This document shows positions 8,931 through 16,753 of a DNA stretch of 37,177 nt, one piece after another. The DNA is taken from NCBI GenBank assembly GCA_947498025.1, contig CANMJR010000029.1, forward strand, positions 1-37,177. Reading direction: 5' to 3'. Position 1 is the stretch's first letter. Each line of letters starts with the position of its first letter. The notes under the pieces are model-generated. The model saw only the letters and a program-made list of their open reading frames with translations. It did no database searches and was not told where the DNA came from. Source of the DNA: Helicobacteraceae bacterium (lineage in GTDB: Bacteria > Campylobacterota > Campylobacteria > Campylobacterales > Sulfurimonadaceae). The position numbers were made by a program, and so were the translations under genes.

Positions 8931-10094
8931 TTAACCTTTTATTACCTGATTTCTTCCGGCTTCTTTAGCTTTATAGAGTGCGTTATCTGCTCTTTTCATG
9001 GCTGCAAACGGGTCTTTATCTTTTTGAGAGTTTTGAACTATTCCTGAGGAGATATTAATATAGATAGTTTTAGAGCTCTTTTTATTTCTTACAATAAAGG
9101 GGGATGTGGCTATTTTTTGTCTTAGAGCATCTACATGCACAAACGATTCATCCACCTCTTTGGATGGAAAAAGAATCACAAACTCCTCTCCGCCGTATCT
9201 ATACGCTTTACCGTCCCCACCGACACCGACAAGTTTTGAAGCGACCATTTTTAAAACTTCATCGCCCGTATCATGCCCGTAGGTATCGTTAAATTTTTTA
9301 AAGAAATCTATATCAATCATAGCAAGTGAGTACTTTCTTCCAAGTTTTGCCATATCTTCCACAAGTGCACGCCTGCCAGGCATAGAAGTCAGCTCGTCAT
9401 AAAAGGCTAATCTGTAGGACTCTCGAATAAGCAGGGCAAAAATAATGACGCTTATTGCAAGCAAAGATATTTCATTGGCATGTGGAGTTTTAAGAAAAAA
9501 TAGACCCATATAAAATGTAATAATAATGACTAAAAATGTGCTGTTGTACATTAAATATCTGTTAAAAACGACTACTGCACCCATGATTAAAACAGTGAGT
9601 ATTCCAATAATAGCCGTAACATCTTTGAGTGGATAAAAAGATATCGCAAATATTTTTACCTCAAGCAACTCTTTGAGTGCGGCACTCGGATAAAAAACAA
9701 AATACAATACAATCGCTATTTCAAAGACAAAAAATACTATCTTGAATATGCCCCAAATAGAAAAAAGCCCCCGCTCTTTTAAAAATAAAAACAAAATGAT
9801 GTGTAGGGGATACAATAAAGAGCTGTACAAAAATAGGTCAGTGGCTCTCTGTGCGCTCAGATATTGAAATCCTATATGCATAATTATGAGCGGTATGATA
9901 ATAAAAATAAATCTGTTACGATTAAACTCCCAAGAGACCCATAAGATCATGGCACTCACAGCATAAAATATATAAGGAGTCAGACTAAATATGATACCCG
10001 GTATTTTTGCACCATTCATAATCAATAGTAAAAAAACCAAAGATATAAGCAGCGGCATCAATAAATTGAGTGCTATATATTTTAAAGAGTTCAT
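8931..10094 (-). CDS. Membrane diguanylate cyclase
   Basis: A 387-residue protein. Residues 1-225 hold about six to seven hydrophobic helices with only short loops, so any sensing is probably within the membrane. The C-terminal GGDEF domain (about 230-387) has an intact active site, RYGGEEF (301-305), and the conserved DELTSMPGRRAL entry. It should make c-di-GMP from two GTP. The usual inhibitory RxxD site ahead of the motif is absent (GGDG in its place), so product feedback may be weak. It starts eight bases after the RNA helicase stop, so the two are probably co-transcribed. It is the only clearly active GGDEF domain in the window. Confidence 0.88.
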   Translation of the reverse strand: MNSLKYIALNLLMPLLISLVFLLLIMNGAKIPGIIFSLTPYIFYAVSAMILWVSWEFNRNRFIFIIIPLIIMHIGFQYLSAQRATDLFLYSSLLYPLHIILFLFLKERGLFSIWGIFKIVFFVFEIAIVLYFVFYPSAALKELLEVKIFAISFYPLKDVTAIIGILTVLIMGAVVVFNRYLMYNSTFLVIIITFYMGLFFLKTPHANEISLLAISVIIFALLIRESYRLAFYDELTSMPGRRALVEDMAKLGRKYSLAMIDIDFFKKFNDTYGHDTGDEVLKMVASKLVGVGGDGKAYRYGGEEFVILFPSKEVDESFVHVDALRQKIATSPFIVRNKKSSKTIYINISSGIVQNSQKDKDPFAAMKRADNALYKAKEAGRNQVIKG

Positions 10095-10102
10095 TACAAC
10101 TA

Positions 10103-11341
10103 CTATTTTCTACCTTTTGGAGATGGGCGAGTTCTGTTACTAGGACGAGACCTATTATTTGAACCTGAACCTCTTTTTTGCACAATCGGCTCAGCTTTTA
10201 TAGACGGGTCAGGTGCAAAACCTTTTACTACAAATCTGTGAATATCTTTTTTAATCAGTTTCTCTATATTTTCAAGAAACTCTTTTTCGTCTATACAAAC
10301 AAGCGAAAGTGCTTCTCCTATATTTCCTGCACGACCTGTTCGCCCTATGCGGTGAACATAATCTTCCGGAACATTTGGAAGCTCAAAATTGACTACATGC
10401 GGGAGTTGGTCGATATCTATGCCGCGTGCCGCAATATCTGTTGCAACAAGAACTCGTACAGTTGAATCTTTAAAATCAGCCAGAGCTTTAGTTCGTGCAT
10501 TTTGACTCTTATTTCCATGGATTGCCGTAGCTGTTATGCCCTCTTTTTCAAGATATTCACTTAGCTTATTCGCACCATGTTTTGTTCTTGTAAAAACAAG
10601 CACCTGCTTCCAGTCACCCTCTTTTATGAGGTGTGAAAGCAACTCTTTTTTTCTCTCTTTATCTACCGGATGTATAACCTGTTTTACCTGCTCGGATGAC
10701 ATGTTTGCACGAGCCACTTCTATAAGCGTCGGTGCATTTAACAGATTATCTGCAAGTCTTTTTATCTCATCAGAAAAAGTAGCAGAGAAGAGAAGATTTT
10801 GTCTATTTTTTGGCAAAATTGCTAAGATTTTTCTAATATCGTTTATAAAGCCCATATCGAGCATTCTATCCGCTTCATCCAAAATCAAAAAATCAACTTT
10901 TGATAGGTCAATAGTTTTTTGAGAAATATGGTCTAAAAGCCGCCCCGGAGTTGCGATAACAATATCAACACCTTTTCTAAGTGCTACAAGCTGAGGGTTT
11001 ATCTTGACCCCGCCAAATATGACAGTCGATTTAAAAGGAAGATGTTTTCCATAAATATCTACACTCTCGGCAACTTGAGATGCAAGTTCTCTTGTTGGAG
11101 TTAAAATAAGCGCACGAATCTCCGGTTTGTTGTGTGCTCGCTTATGCTGACTTAAAAGTTGAAGCATCGGGAGTGTAAAACCTGCTGTTTTTCCTGTTCC
11201 GGTTTGTGCACCTGCAAGAATATCTTTTTTGGCTAAAATAACAGGAATTGCCTGCTTTTGAACGGGAGTAGGTTCTGTGTAACCCTGCTCTTGTATGGCT
11301 TTTAGAAGTGGCTCAATGAGCCCGAGTTGTTTAAATGACAT
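10103..11341 (-). CDS. rhlE: DEAD-box RNA helicase, RhlE type
   Basis: A 412-residue ATP-dependent RNA helicase. The motifs appear in order: Q motif ([10 protein letters not shown]), Walker [39 protein letters not shown], and in the second RecA domain [11 protein letters not shown] and [10 protein letters not shown]. The tail from about 385 is basic and rich in Arg, Ser, Asn and Pro, a typical RNA-binding extension. Enzymes of this group remodel structured RNA and help ribosome assembly or mRNA decay, often in the cold. Its promoter is a TGCTATAAT box at 11384-11392, back to back with a promoter for the helicase-derived protein at 11490. The diguanylate cyclase follows at once. Confidence 0.92.
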   Translation of the reverse strand: MSFKQLGLIEPLLKAIQEQGYTEPTPVQKQAIPVILAKKDILAGAQTGTGKTAGFTLPMLQLLSQHKRAHNKPEIRALILTPTRELASQVAESVDIYGKHLPFKSTVIFGGVKINPQLVALRKGVDIVIATPGRLLDHISQKTIDLSKVDFLILDEADRMLDMGFINDIRKILAILPKNRQNLLFSATFSDEIKRLADNLLNAPTLIEVARANMSSEQVKQVIHPVDKERKKELLSHLIKEGDWKQVLVFTRTKHGANKLSEYLEKEGITATAIHGNKSQNARTKALADFKDSTVRVLVATDIAARGIDIDQLPHVVNFELPNVPEDYVHRIGRTGRAGNIGEALSLVCIDEKEFLENIEKLIKKDIHRFVVKGFAPDPSIKAEPIVQKRGSGSNNRSRPSNRTRPSPKGRK

Positions 11342-11383
11342 TAACTACCTTTTACATTAGCTTAAATAGGCTAAATTTGGGGC

Positions 11384-11392
11384 ATTATAGCA
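11384..11392 (-). promoter_or_regulatory. Extended -10 promoter of the rhlE gene
   Basis: On the minus strand the site reads TGCTATAAT, an extended -10, about 43-50 bases ahead of the start codon, with TTCATT 16 bases further up as a possible -35. Confidence 0.6.
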
Positions 11393-11432
11393 GATTCTGC
11401 GTAAGAATGAAACTCTCACGACACATTTACGC

Positions 11433-11438
11433 TATAAT
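11433..11438 (+). promoter_or_regulatory. -10 box of the helicase-derived repeat protein gene
   Basis: TATAAT in the context ACGCTATAATCATG, about 50 bases ahead of the ATG at 11490, with no clear -35, as is common in Campylobacterota. A 6-bp hairpin (ATGCAA 11440-11445, TTGCAT 11451-11456) would lie at the 5' end of the transcript. Confidence 0.5.
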
Positions 11439-11489
11439 CATGCAACAATTTTGCATCGTTCTACGGCTGCAAACCACTCAAGGATTTCT

Positions 11490-12506
11490 ATGCCATCTTC
11501 TACCCCAACTCTAAAACGCCACAATCACCGTGTTCATCCATGTCAATCAGAGAAAAAACATGAGCTTTTAAACCTGCTTCTCACGAAGAATGAGGGAAAA
11601 AATATTATTGTTGTCACCTGTGAAACAATTGAAGAGGGTGAAAATTCAAAAAATATCACTTTTATAAATGATGATGATTTGCTAAGCGCACCGGAACTTA
11701 AAGCTGAACTTCTCATTAGTTACAACTTACCCGACAAAGCCATTGCTTACATGGCTAGAATTGCCCACGCAACTTCGCATGCACTCATTTTACTCGACCA
11801 AGAAGAGGAGAAATTCCTCTATCCGATAGAGACGCTCATCGGGCGAACTATTATGCAAGAGCCGATTGAAGGCTTCGGACCGGCTATTGTTGTAAAGCCG
11901 GAAGTTGTAAAAAAAGAGTACGCACCAAGAGAAGAGAGAAAAGATTTTAAACCAAGAAACAGCGACTTCAAAGGTGAAAAGAAAAAATTCGGTGATAGAC
12001 CATCAAGAGATGACAAACCTCGTTCCGCAAAGCCTTATGACAGAGATAAAAAGGATGAAAAGTCTGGCTTTAAAAAGCCATTTGATAAAGATAAATCCGG
12101 TTTCAAAAAGCCTTATGATAAGGACAAAAAAGATGATAAGTTTGGCGCGAAGAAGCCTTGGGACAAAGATAAAAAAGATGACGGCAAGCCTAGCTTCAAA
12201 AAACCATGGGATAAAGATGACAAATCCGCTGCTAAAAAACCGTGGGATAAAGATAAAAGAGATGATAAGTCCGGTTTTAAGAAACCTTTTGACAAAGACG
12301 GCAAATCCGGATTTAAAAAGCCTTATGACAAAGATAAAAAAAGTTCAACATTTTTAGGGAAAGATGAAAATGGTAAAGCTATCTTTTCTGGCAAATCAGG
12401 TGATAGAAATCATCGTCATGACGGCTCTAAAAGAGAATCCGCTCCAGTGCTTACCGGCAAAAAAATAAATATAAAATCTCTTAAAAAACCGGCAGGCAAA
12501 GAGTAA
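11490..12506 (+). CDS. Helicase-derived protein with RecA2-like domain and aromatic/charged repeat tail
   Basis: A 338-residue protein of unknown function. Residues about 14-130 follow the second RecA domain of the neighbouring RhlE: HRVHPCQSEKKHELLNLLL resembles [18 protein letters not shown], and EEEKFLYPIETLIGRTI-EPIEGF resembles [21 protein letters not shown]. The arginine motif HRIGRTGR is replaced by MARIAHATSH and there is no first RecA domain, so it cannot be an ATPase. From residue 140 it is a disordered polyampholyte with seven copies of (F/A)KKP(F/Y/W)DKD plus a weaker first copy (residues 179-281), and a basic tail. The start at 11490 was preferred over a TTG at 11451 because AAGGA lies five bases ahead. 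It is transcribed divergently from rhlE, and an RNA-related role is an inference. Confidence 0.75.
   Translation: MPSSTPTLKRHNHRVHPCQSEKKHELLNLLLTKNEGKNIIVVTCETIEEGENSKNITFINDDDLLSAPELKAELLISYNLPDKAIAYMARIAHATSHALILLDQEEEKFLYPIETLIGRTIMQEPIEGFGPAIVVKPEVVKKEYAPREERKDFKPRNSDFKGEKKKFGDRPSRDDKPRSAKPYDRDKKDEKSGFKKPFDKDKSGFKKPYDKDKKDDKFGAKKPWDKDKKDDGKPSFKKPWDKDDKSAAKKPWDKDKRDDKSGFKKPFDKDGKSGFKKPYDKDKKSSTFLGKDENGKAIFSGKSGDRNHRHDGSKRESAPVLTGKKINIKSLKKPAGKE
12024..12332 (+). repeat. In-frame degenerate repeats coding (F/A)KKP(F/Y/W)DKD
   Basis: Seven full copies and one weaker first copy (AKPYDRD) spaced 11-17 residues apart, with linkers of Lys, Asp, Ser and Gly. The aromatic place is always Phe, Tyr or Trp, while codons differ between copies, so the pattern is kept at the protein level. 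Confidence 0.85.
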
Positions 12507-12514
12507 AAATTCTT

Positions 12515-12745
12515 TTATTCTTTATTAAACTCTAAACTTTCTTTTGACTGAATTTTTTCAGATGGTTTGATAGACGCTTTTGCAGCCTCTTCTTCGCTAT
12601 ATTTCATACACTCCTGAGGCATAGTCGCCTGAGGGTCTAATCTTATATTCTGACACATCTGGGCATTAAATGTCATATTTGCACATCCGCCAAAAACAAC
12701 TACTGATGCCAAACACAACTTCCAAAATAATATTTCTTTTGACAT
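12515..12745 (-). CDS. Small predicted lipoprotein
   Basis: A 76-residue protein with a lipoprotein signal peptide: Lys-containing start, hydrophobic stretch, then VVFGGC with the lipid-bearing Cys at 21. The mature part is polar with two further Cys. AAGGAG stands five bases ahead of the ATG. It follows thyX by 14 bases and is probably the last gene of that transcript; it meets the repeat-protein gene tail to tail. The family is not recognised. Confidence 0.7.
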   Translation of the reverse strand: MSKEILFWKLCLASVVVFGGCANMTFNAQMCQNIRLDPQATMPQECMKYSEEEAAKASIKPSEKIQSKESLEFNKE

Positions 12746-12759
12746 GTGGACTCCTTTCT

Positions 12760-13593
12760 TTATAATTTCTTTTTAATAATTAAATCTAAATATTTCGACG
12801 GTGTTGACCGCATCATCTCTTGAGCGAGCCAACGAATTTGAAAATATGCTGCACCGCTATCTCTGAGTGTAAAATAGTTTTTTAAACTTCTGAGATTAAA
12901 AGTCACAACCATGTCAACTTTTACATTATCTGTAATGATATGTTTAAAAGCGTCACCCACATTCTTTTTCTTTTTACCGGCTTCGAGGGCTTCAAAGAGT
13001 GCTTGTGGATTTGTGTTCAACGCTTCTAAGAGTGGCAAAGAACTCTTCGCCACCGCCATATCATAAAAATCTTCCACTTTTTTTGATTGATATTCAAGTT
13101 TATCATACATTGCACCGATTTCAACTCTGTTGTACTCTTTATCTGTTGTTACAAACATGTCAAAATTCAAAATTTTATCTATGAAAAACTCTCTATCTCC
13201 TCCATGTTTTGATGCGACAAAAGCATTGATGACAGAACTCATAGTATAACGGGTACTTCGTACGGATATAGCCTGAATGCGGTGTCTTGCATGCTCTTGA
13301 AGTACGCCTCTTGAAGTGCCTCGAATTAAAAAACTGAGGTTTGCATGTTCTAAAATAGAGTGATGGAAGTAGGTCCATGCCAAGTCACTTAAAAGAGTTG
13401 AATCTTCAATAGAGTTTATCGCACTGCATTCCTCCGCCTCCGGCATGTTGGTTTCAATATGTTTGATTACCTCATTTTCGCTATTTTCAAACGAGTCATA
13501 ACATGTTCGTGCAGCAGCCTCAGCTACCCCAATACCCGTATCTTGAAGTAAAACTACTTTTGGTTGTGAATATTTTATACCGTACATTTCCAT
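12760..13593 (-). CDS. thyX: FAD-dependent thymidylate synthase ThyX
   Basis: Makes dTMP from dUMP with methylenetetrahydrofolate and FAD. The ThyX signature RHRx7S is present (RHRIQAISVRS, residues 103-113), preceded by the conserved HHSILEHANLSFLIRG region and followed by LRSLKNYFTLR near the C-terminus. About 277 residues, somewhat longer than many ThyX proteins. The frame is open further up, but the site GGAGGT at 13598-13603 points to the ATG at 13593 (4-base spacing) or the one at 13587 (10-base spacing). An ATG at 13605 overlaps the pcm stop codon and is less likely. It is in an operon with pcm and a nitrilase-family gene, downstream of nrdB. Confidence 0.92.
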   Translation of the reverse strand: MEMYGIKYSQPKVVLLQDTGIGVAEAAARTCYDSFENSENEVIKHIETNMPEAEECSAINSIEDSTLLSDLAWTYFHHSILEHANLSFLIRGTSRGVLQEHARHRIQAISVRSTRYTMSSVINAFVASKHGGDREFFIDKILNFDMFVTTDKEYNRVEIGAMYDKLEYQSKKVEDFYDMAVAKSSLPLLEALNTNPQALFEALEAGKKKKNVGDAFKHIITDNVKVDMVVTFNLRSLKNYFTLRDSGAAYFQIRWLAQEMMRSTPSKYLDLIIKKKL

Positions 13594-13604
13594 AGATACC
13601 TCCA

Positions 13605-14243
13605 TTATTTTTGTATGCCATCCAAAATAGGAACAAAATCGCACGCTTCTAATTCGGTTTGTTCAATGTTTACACCGTTTTTTTTAAAGCGGGTTATTAT
13701 CTGCTTGCCGGCTTTTTCTATAGGTGCTATTAAAATCCCGCCATCCGTTAGTTGCTCAAAGATTTTTTGCGGTATCACTTTTGCCGAGGCTGAGAATAGT
13801 ATTCTATCATAGGGAGAGTATTGCTTCCAGCCATTTTGTCCATCATCTATTTTTGTATGGATATTGTTTATGTTGAGCTCTTTAAAGCGAGCTTTTGCTT
13901 CGAACATCAAAGACTCGATTCTCTCTATGGTAAAAACTCCGCGAAACATGTGCGAGAGCACTGCTGCTTGATAGCCGCTTCCACACCCAATCTCCAGAAC
14001 TTTATAACCACCTTTAGGCTCTAAATATTGGCTCATTTTAGCAACAGTCAAAGGAGAGCTTATCCACTGCGCATACCCCATCGGCAGGGCATCCAGTTTA
14101 TAGGCATTATGTTTAAGCCCCATCGGGACAAAAGCCTCTCTGTTTGTATTTGCTATAGCATTTTTAACTTCAGGGCTGAGAGCAAATCTTTGGTGGCAGT
14201 CCTCTGCTAACCTAGTTGTTTTTGTAGCCGTTATCCTATCCAT
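13605..14243 (-). CDS. pcm: Protein-L-isoaspartate O-methyltransferase
   Basis: A 212-residue SAM-dependent methyltransferase that starts the repair of isoaspartyl residues in aged proteins. It has the family lead-in PMGYAQWISSPLTVAKM (about 54-70) and the SAM-binding loop VLEIGCGSGYQAAVL (about 82-96). The length matches the bacterial family. Its start overlaps the end of the nitrilase-family gene by eight bases, and its stop lies 11 bases before the chosen thyX start, so all three are probably co-translated. Confidence 0.92.
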   Translation of the reverse strand: MDRITATKTTRLAEDCHQRFALSPEVKNAIANTNREAFVPMGLKHNAYKLDALPMGYAQWISSPLTVAKMSQYLEPKGGYKVLEIGCGSGYQAAVLSHMFRGVFTIERIESLMFEAKARFKELNINNIHTKIDDGQNGWKQYSPYDRILFSASAKVIPQKIFEQLTDGGILIAPIEKAGKQIITRFKKNGVNIEQTELEACDFVPILDGIQK

Positions 14244-14958
14244 CTATACCAACATCCATGTATCTTCTCATTAAGGTTATCTCTTTTTCAATATAATCTA
14301 CTTCTAAGCAAGCTCTATTCCCATTACGACGTACTTTACCGTTTGGAGCTATGATACCACTCATTTTTGTACAATCTTCGTTTAAACTATCACTTGCAAT
14401 CACATAACACTGATTCATTATCGCTAATGCTCTTGTAAGTGTTTTGAAGTGTTCTGTTCGTAAAACTCCCCACCATGAGGGCGTTGCAATGACATCGCAT
14501 CCTTCTAACTTTTTCCATAACTCTTTAAAACGAAGTTCAAAACAAATAAGTACTCCTATCTTTATACCTTCTATTTCAATAATTTTAAGGGCATCATCGC
14601 TACCTTCAGAAAAATATTTTTCCTCTCCGCCAAAGCGAAACAATCTTGCTTTGGCTCTCTCGTACATAACTTCACCGTTATGAAAAATTTTGACAAAATT
14701 AAAAACTTCATCTCCTCTTTTTTCGATGATAGTTAAGATAATAATTTTATCTGTTGAGGCTTTTTTTATCTCTTCTATGGCTATCGGTGCAAAGGAGCAA
14801 ACTTTCTCAAAGTTATCATAATCAAAACCGCTCAAACATACCTCTGGAGCTACAATGAGTGAATCTTTTGGGGCTTGATTTATAAGTGTTAGCAGTGTTT
14901 GTAAGTTAGTGTTATAGTTGTTAGTTGTTATAAATGAGAGTGAGCATAGTTTGTACAT
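14236..14958 (-). CDS. Nitrilase-family carbon-nitrogen hydrolase
   Basis: A 240-residue cytoplasmic amidase-type enzyme. The Glu-Lys-Cys triad of the family is visible: Glu39 in VAPEVCLSGF, Lys103 in ERAKARLF and Cys139 in GVLICFELRF. It is close to the shorter branches of the family (omega-amidase, repair amidases, predicted amidohydrolases); the substrate is not clear from sequence. Its place beside pcm hints at damage repair, an inference only. A hairpin (14971-14986) stands right ahead of its ribosome site, TTAGGATTTTGAATG. Confidence 0.85.
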   Translation of the reverse strand: MYKLCSLSFITTNNYNTNLQTLLTLINQAPKDSLIVAPEVCLSGFDYDNFEKVCSFAPIAIEEIKKASTDKIIILTIIEKRGDEVFNFVKIFHNGEVMYERAKARLFRFGGEEKYFSEGSDDALKIIEIEGIKIGVLICFELRFKELWKKLEGCDVIATPSWWGVLRTEHFKTLTRALAIMNQCYVIASDSLNEDCTKMSGIIAPNGKVRRNGNRACLEVDYIEKEITLMRRYMDVGIDG

Positions 14959-14970
14959 TCAAAATCCTAA

Positions 14971-15040
14971 AAGCAATAAGTTGCTTGAGCTTTCTGCTGA
15001 AGAAAACCAAGCGTTAGCGTAGCAAATTGAGCTTTGCTCA
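14971..15040. other. Two short stem-loops between nrdB and the nitrilase-family gene
   Basis: AAGCAA-TAAG-TTGCTT (14971-14986) and TGAGC-TTT-GCTCA (15028-15040). The second can also refold as AGCAAA/TTTGCT (15021-15038). Neither has a long T run, so termination of nrdB is possible but unproven. The first may affect translation of the downstream gene, because its ribosome site follows directly. Confidence 0.4.
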
Positions 15041-15056
15041 TTTTGTGTAATAATAA

Positions 15057-16079
15057 TTAGAAATCGTCATCAAATGATAAGCTACCTTTTGAGTAGTTCG
15101 TTACGGTTCCCTCAAAAAAGTTAGTTTTTTGATCATTAAATTTTGCAAAGTCATTCACCCACTTAATCGGATTTGTAACATTGTAAATCTTATCAAATCC
15201 AACTGCATTGAGCCTCTCATCTGCTAAAAATTGAATATATTGTTCAACAATATCATCTGTCAAACCCAAAATCTGACCTTGAGTGATGTATCTTCCCCAA
15301 TCTGCTTCGAGCTTTACAGCCTCTTTGAACATTTCAATAACTTCTGCTTTTAGTTTGTCGCTAAAAAGATCCGCTCTCTCTTTTCGAAGTGTATTTATAA
15401 GATTCTGAAAAAGAACTAGATGTGTAACTTCATCTCTTTGAATAAACCGAATCATCTGTGCTGAACCCAACATCTTTCCTGATCTTGCAAGGGTATAGAT
15501 GTATGCAAAACCGCTGTAAAAATAGATTCCCTCTAAAATCTGATTTGCAAAACAGGCTTTAACAAAGTTATATTCGGATGGATTTTTTGCAAGCTCTTGA
15601 TAAACTCTTGCTATTGCATCATTTTTACCCTTCAGCATCATATCGCGACGCCATAAATCATAAATTTCAGCCGAATTTTGTGAGATGCTATCAACCATAA
15701 CCGCATAACTTTGTGAGTGAAGTGCCTCTTCAAAGGATTGACGAACCAAAATAAGGTTAATCTCCGGTGCAGTTACATAGGGATTTATATTATCAATTAA
15801 ATTGTTTGTTTGGAGTGAATCCATAAATATCAATTGAGAAAGTGCCTTATCATACGCTGTTTTTTCGGCATCTGTTAGTTGTTTATAGTCATTTACATCC
15901 CTTGTCATATCAACTTCTTTTGGGAACCATGTGTTATTAAGCATAACCTCCCAAAGATTGTATGCCCACTGATATTTTATATTATTTAACTCAAAAATAC
16001 CCGTTGGATTTCCACCAAAAACTCTTCTATCATTTACATTTTCAGTTGAATTCGGATTATATATCTCTTTTCTATTCAC
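15057..16079 (-). CDS. nrdB: Ribonucleotide reductase class I, beta subunit
   Basis: A 340-residue subunit that holds the di-iron centre and the tyrosyl radical for dNTP synthesis. Iron ligands are in place: Asp87, Glu118 and His121 (EEALHSQSY), Glu183 ([10 protein letters not shown]), Glu217 and His220 (RDEVTHL). Tyr125, four after His121, is at the radical position of class Ia enzymes. The partner nrdA is not in the window. The start codon is GTG, with only a weak purine-rich stretch ahead. A promoter about 235 bases up gives an unusually long leader with three hairpins. DnaA-box-like sequences lie in the leader and over the start codon. Confidence 0.93.
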   Translation of the reverse strand: MNRKEIYNPNSTENVNDRRVFGGNPTGIFELNNIKYQWAYNLWEVMLNNTWFPKEVDMTRDVNDYKQLTDAEKTAYDKALSQLIFMDSLQTNNLIDNINPYVTAPEINLILVRQSFEEALHSQSYAVMVDSISQNSAEIYDLWRRDMMLKGKNDAIARVYQELAKNPSEYNFVKACFANQILEGIYFYSGFAYIYTLARSGKMLGSAQMIRFIQRDEVTHLVLFQNLINTLRKERADLFSDKLKAEVIEMFKEAVKLEADWGRYITQGQILGLTDDIVEQYIQFLADERLNAVGFDKIYNVTNPIKWVNDFAKFNDQKTNFFEGTVTNYSKGSLSFDDDF

Positions 16080-16080
16080 T
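16072..16080 (+). promoter_or_regulatory. DnaA-box-like site over the nrdB start codon
   Basis: CTATTCACT, one base from the CTATTCACA boxes of the origin in this window; the last base is variable in known Campylobacterota boxes. The nrdB GTG start lies within it. Confidence 0.35.
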
Positions 16081-16133
16081 TTCTTACTCTCTCTTTAATT
16101 AATGTTACACGTCAAAACGAACAAAACAAGGGA

Positions 16134-16230
16134 ATCGCTCGCGAAGCGATGTTTCTTTAGAAGTCCATTTTGGCGGCAGGGACAAATGTCCCTTGCAACC
16201 CCCTAAAGCTACAAAAAACTTTGTTTTTTG
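16134..16230. repeat. Cluster of three perfect stem-loops in the nrdB leader
   Basis: ATCGCT-CGCGA-AGCGAT (16134-16150), AGGGACA-AA-TGTCCCT (16178-16193) and CAAAAAAC-TTT-GTTTTTTG (16212-16230). Three words in this block recur, inverted and in another order, in the dnaN-gyrB gap: ATGTTTCTT (16149), CTAAAGCTAC (16203) and AACTTTGTTTTT (16217). It reads as a mosaic intergenic repeat; no protein is encoded here. Confidence 0.55.
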
Positions 16231-16279
16231 GGAATTACAAGGAGTTTAACGCACTTTTAATAAAAATGCGTAAGGTCAG

Positions 16280-16288
16280 CTATTCACT
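16280..16288 (+). promoter_or_regulatory. DnaA-box-like site in the nrdB leader
   Basis: CTATTCACT, the same nine bases and orientation as the site at the nrdB start, about 25 bases downstream of the probable nrdB -10 box. Confidence 0.35.
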
Positions 16289-16300
16289 AACATAAAAATT

Positions 16301-16320
16301 TATAATCTATGATTATAGCA
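16301..16320 (-). promoter_or_regulatory. Probable nrdB promoter within a palindrome
   Basis: The palindrome TATAATC-TAT-GATTATA (16301-16317) places TATAAT on both strands. The minus-strand copy has an extended -10, TGCTATAAT (16312-16320), pointing at nrdB. Transcripts would begin near 16305, leaving a leader of about 225 bases. Confidence 0.5.
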
Positions 16321-16359
16321 TCGGAAGTTTTTGTTTAATTGAAGCCGACAGAAGCTTCT

Positions 16360-16623
16360 CTATTTTTGTGACTCTTTTTTTACTTTTTCTGTATCTTTTA
16401 TATTGGTATCATATTTATCGACAAATTTTTCAGCGGATTTATCAACAGAGTTTATCATCCTGTTTTTAAATTCTGTAGCAGTGTGACCTGTTTCATGGGA
16501 ATAAATTATATAAGCACCCACGGCAATTGCCAATAACATTAACTTTGTGCTATTCGTTCTATTGAATGTAAAAATCAGTAAAGCCACTAAAATCAACGAA
16601 CCAATATATAGTAGATTATCCAT
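16360..16623 (-). CDS. Small membrane protein of unknown function
   Basis: An 87-residue protein. Two hydrophobic stretches (about 4-21 and 27-45) are followed by a charged tail rich in Lys, Asp and Glu, probably in the cytoplasm. The ATG at 16623 has AAGGAT seven bases ahead and begins a natural membrane N-terminus; the frame is open to a TTG at 16665 but that start has no ribosome site. It stands alone between typA and nrdB. The family is not recognised. Confidence 0.65.
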   Translation of the reverse strand: MDNLLYIGSLILVALLIFTFNRTNSTKLMLLAIAVGAYIIYSHETGHTATEFKNRMINSVDKSAEKFVDKYDTNIKDTEKVKKESQK

Positions 16624-16712
16624 TTTTTTTATCCTTTTTATTGAGGAAGTATATCGACATTTCAAAAATAAAAAGTATTTTGACTGTTCAGAAGGTTTTA
16701 ATACGAGGTAAG

Positions 16713-16740
16713 AATTTCACAGGCAAAAGCCTGTGAAATT
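16713..16740. terminator. 12-bp perfect stem-loop after typA
   Basis: AATTTCACAGGC-AAAA-GCCTGTGAAATT, 13 bases past the typA stop. The stem is strong; T runs are short on both sides (TTTT on the plus strand, ATTCTT on the minus strand). It is the most likely end of the typA transcript. Confidence 0.65.
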
Positions 16741-16753
16741 TTAAAGCAAGAGA

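Noticed and set aside
11974-12357. Alternative frames across the Lys/Asp repeat region
   Set aside because: They are by-products of the repeated codons; the protein pattern with conserved aromatic sites is only in the frame beginning at 11490.
16080-16359. A tRNA, small gene or riboswitch in the nrdB upstream gap
   Set aside because: No cloverleaf, no open frame with a ribosome site and no known riboswitch core could be seen; only hairpins, the promoter and box-like sites were found.
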